From contig JAEURX010000065.1 in assembly GCA_016788885.1 (NCBI GenBank), forward strand, positions 1 to 41,916: DNA of 41,916 nt, read 5' to 3'. The notes under the pieces were generated by a model, which was not told the DNA's origin, searched no databases, and was given only the letters and a program-made list of their open reading frames with translations. Source of the stretch: Nitrospira sp. (GTDB taxonomy: Bacteria > Nitrospirota > Nitrospiria > Nitrospirales > Nitrospiraceae). How positions within the stretch are numbered: the stretch's first letter is position 1; each line of letters starts with the position of its first letter. Shown here piece after piece: positions 41,690-41,916 of this stretch. The translations under genes were made by a program, and so were the position numbers.

Positions 41690-41747
41690 TATTGACAACC
41701 ATACCGGCCAAAACTATAATGTCGAACACTTTTGAGTTTTTTGCCAT
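41643..41747 (-). CDS. Predicted 34-residue single-helix membrane peptide
   Basis: A short open frame encoding MAKNSKVFDIIVLAG... ending YYFDFL: a 6-residue basic start followed by a continuous hydrophobic helix of about 24 residues (IIVLAGMVVNIILAVFLILYY). AAGGGA lies 5 bases before the ATG, a good ribosome-binding site. Such peptides are often subunits or stabilisers of membrane oxidases, which fits the neighbourhood. Its last 47 bases overlap, in antisense, the 3' end of the FGE-fold copy 2 gene. Also odd: its coding region contains a perfect consensus promoter on the other strand. The ribosome-binding site is in a hairpin. It is too small for the usual gene callers. Confidence 0.6.
   Translation of the reverse strand: MAKNSKVFDIIVLAGMVVNIILAVFLILYYFDFL
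41692..41720 (+). promoter_or_regulatory. Perfect-consensus sigma-70 promoter
   Basis: TTGACA (41692-41697), exactly 17 bases, TATAAT (41715-41720). Both hexamers match the consensus completely, which is striking in a G+C-rich genome. It would drive the membrane-protein gene at 41849 with a leader of about 120 bases and would run opposite to the 34-residue peptide gene. Confidence 0.75.
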
Positions 41748-41748
41748 A

Positions 41749-41784
41749 AAAATCCCTTTAAAAATCAGATAGGTGAGGGATTTT
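41749..41784. promoter_or_regulatory. Inverted repeat covering the small-peptide ribosome-binding site
   Basis: AAAATCCCT (41749-41757) and AGGGATTTT (41776-41784) form a 9-bp stem with an 18-base loop. In the minus-strand mRNA it buries the AAGGGA ribosome-binding site of the small membrane peptide; on the plus strand it lies in the leader of the 41849 gene. It could act as a translational switch or as an operator for divergent genes. Confidence 0.55.
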
Positions 41785-41812
41785 GATTAACACAGCATAG
41801 TTGGTGTGTCAA
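41784..41812 (-). promoter_or_regulatory. Candidate minus-strand promoter of the small peptide gene
   Basis: On the minus strand, TTGACA (41812-41807), 17 bases, TAATCA (41789-41784). The -35 is perfect; the -10 is weak. It points toward the 34-residue peptide gene and is divergent from the 41849 gene. Confidence 0.4.
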
Positions 41813-41848
41813 TTTAAAATACGTACTTAAACCGTTGGGGGAATCAAG

Positions 41849-41916
41849 ATGGAAGCTGCTCAGGACGACGTCTCAATCAAGATCGGGAAAATGATTTTCT
41901 ACATCACCCTGGCAGT
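41849..41916 (+). CDS. Start of a membrane protein (3' end outside window)
   Basis: The first 22 codons (MEAAQDDVSIKIGKMIFYITLA) precede the window edge. A short acidic then basic N-terminus leads into a hydrophobic segment, indicating an N-terminal membrane anchor. A GGGGGA ribosome-binding site lies about 6 bases before the ATG. The perfect promoter at 41692-41720 is upstream. It could be a c-type cytochrome or another redox partner of the preceding operon; too little is visible to name it. Confidence 0.6.
   Translation, partial: MEAAQDDVSIKIGKMIFYITLA

Overview
The window looks like chromosomal DNA of a Nitrospira-type bacterium (phylum Nitrospirota). This rests on gene content: a bd-like oxidase without the usual quinol motif, cupredoxin proteins with a carboxypeptidase-regulatory-like domain, a tandem PCP-reductase-like protein, and a very large multicopper oxidase. 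No rRNA or other marker confirms it. I saw no tRNA, rRNA, CRISPR array, insertion sequence or prophage. Genes are tightly packed, G+C-rich by eye, and many neighbours share 4-base ATGA overlaps.

Layout. (1) 1-4976, minus strand: the end of a surface-glycan or lipid locus, with a left-handed beta-helix acyltransferase, an FkbH-like HAD/GNAT protein, a MaoC-SDR fusion, an acyl carrier protein and a truncated polysaccharide-export ABC ATPase. (2) 4977-8060: a gene-poor stretch, then an RRM RNA-binding protein with a clear terminator, a secreted laminin-G-like protein and a periplasmic TPR protein. (3) 8246-13065, minus strand: a compact DevBCA/MacAB-like tripartite exporter operon (unknown protein, permease, ATPase, HlyD adaptor, TolC/NodT-type outer membrane lipoprotein). 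It is preceded by a GAF-GAF-AAA-Fis regulator (13205-15280) flanked at both ends by nearly the same 16-bp palindrome. (4) 15311-22819: RqcH (ribosome quality control), a small zinc ribbon, an orphan HExxH-type putative peptide-modifying enzyme, a small protein resembling the N-terminal part of PEP-CTERM passenger proteins, and a KimA-like potassium importer translationally coupled to a secreted PKD/Ig-like protein.

(5) 23161-41916, plus strand: the most interesting region, a likely redox island in consecutive transcription units. It opens with a 1621-residue exported multicopper oxidase of the size class of MofA/McoA manganese oxidases. After a strong terminator come two tandem type-1-copper cupredoxins, a secreted protein of unknown function and a HEAT-repeat protein. 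A third, divergent cupredoxin has its own promoter and terminator. Then follows a long operon: O-methyltransferase, DUF420-like membrane protein, tandem PCP-reductase-like protein, polytopic membrane protein, bd-like oxidase subunit, DUF3047 protein, glycine-zipper membrane protein, and two membrane-anchored FGE-sulfatase-fold proteins that lack the catalytic cysteines.

The edge holds a 34-residue membrane peptide on the minus strand. Its ribosome-binding site is inside a hairpin, and its coding region contains a perfect consensus promoter for the opposite strand. The start of another membrane protein follows. My working hypothesis is that region 5 encodes an envelope electron-transfer chain in which a large copper oxidase and soluble cupredoxins act outside the inner membrane together with an unorthodox bd-like oxidase and its maturation factors. 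The substrate, whether Mn(II), Fe(II), Cu(I) or another, cannot be read from the sequence.
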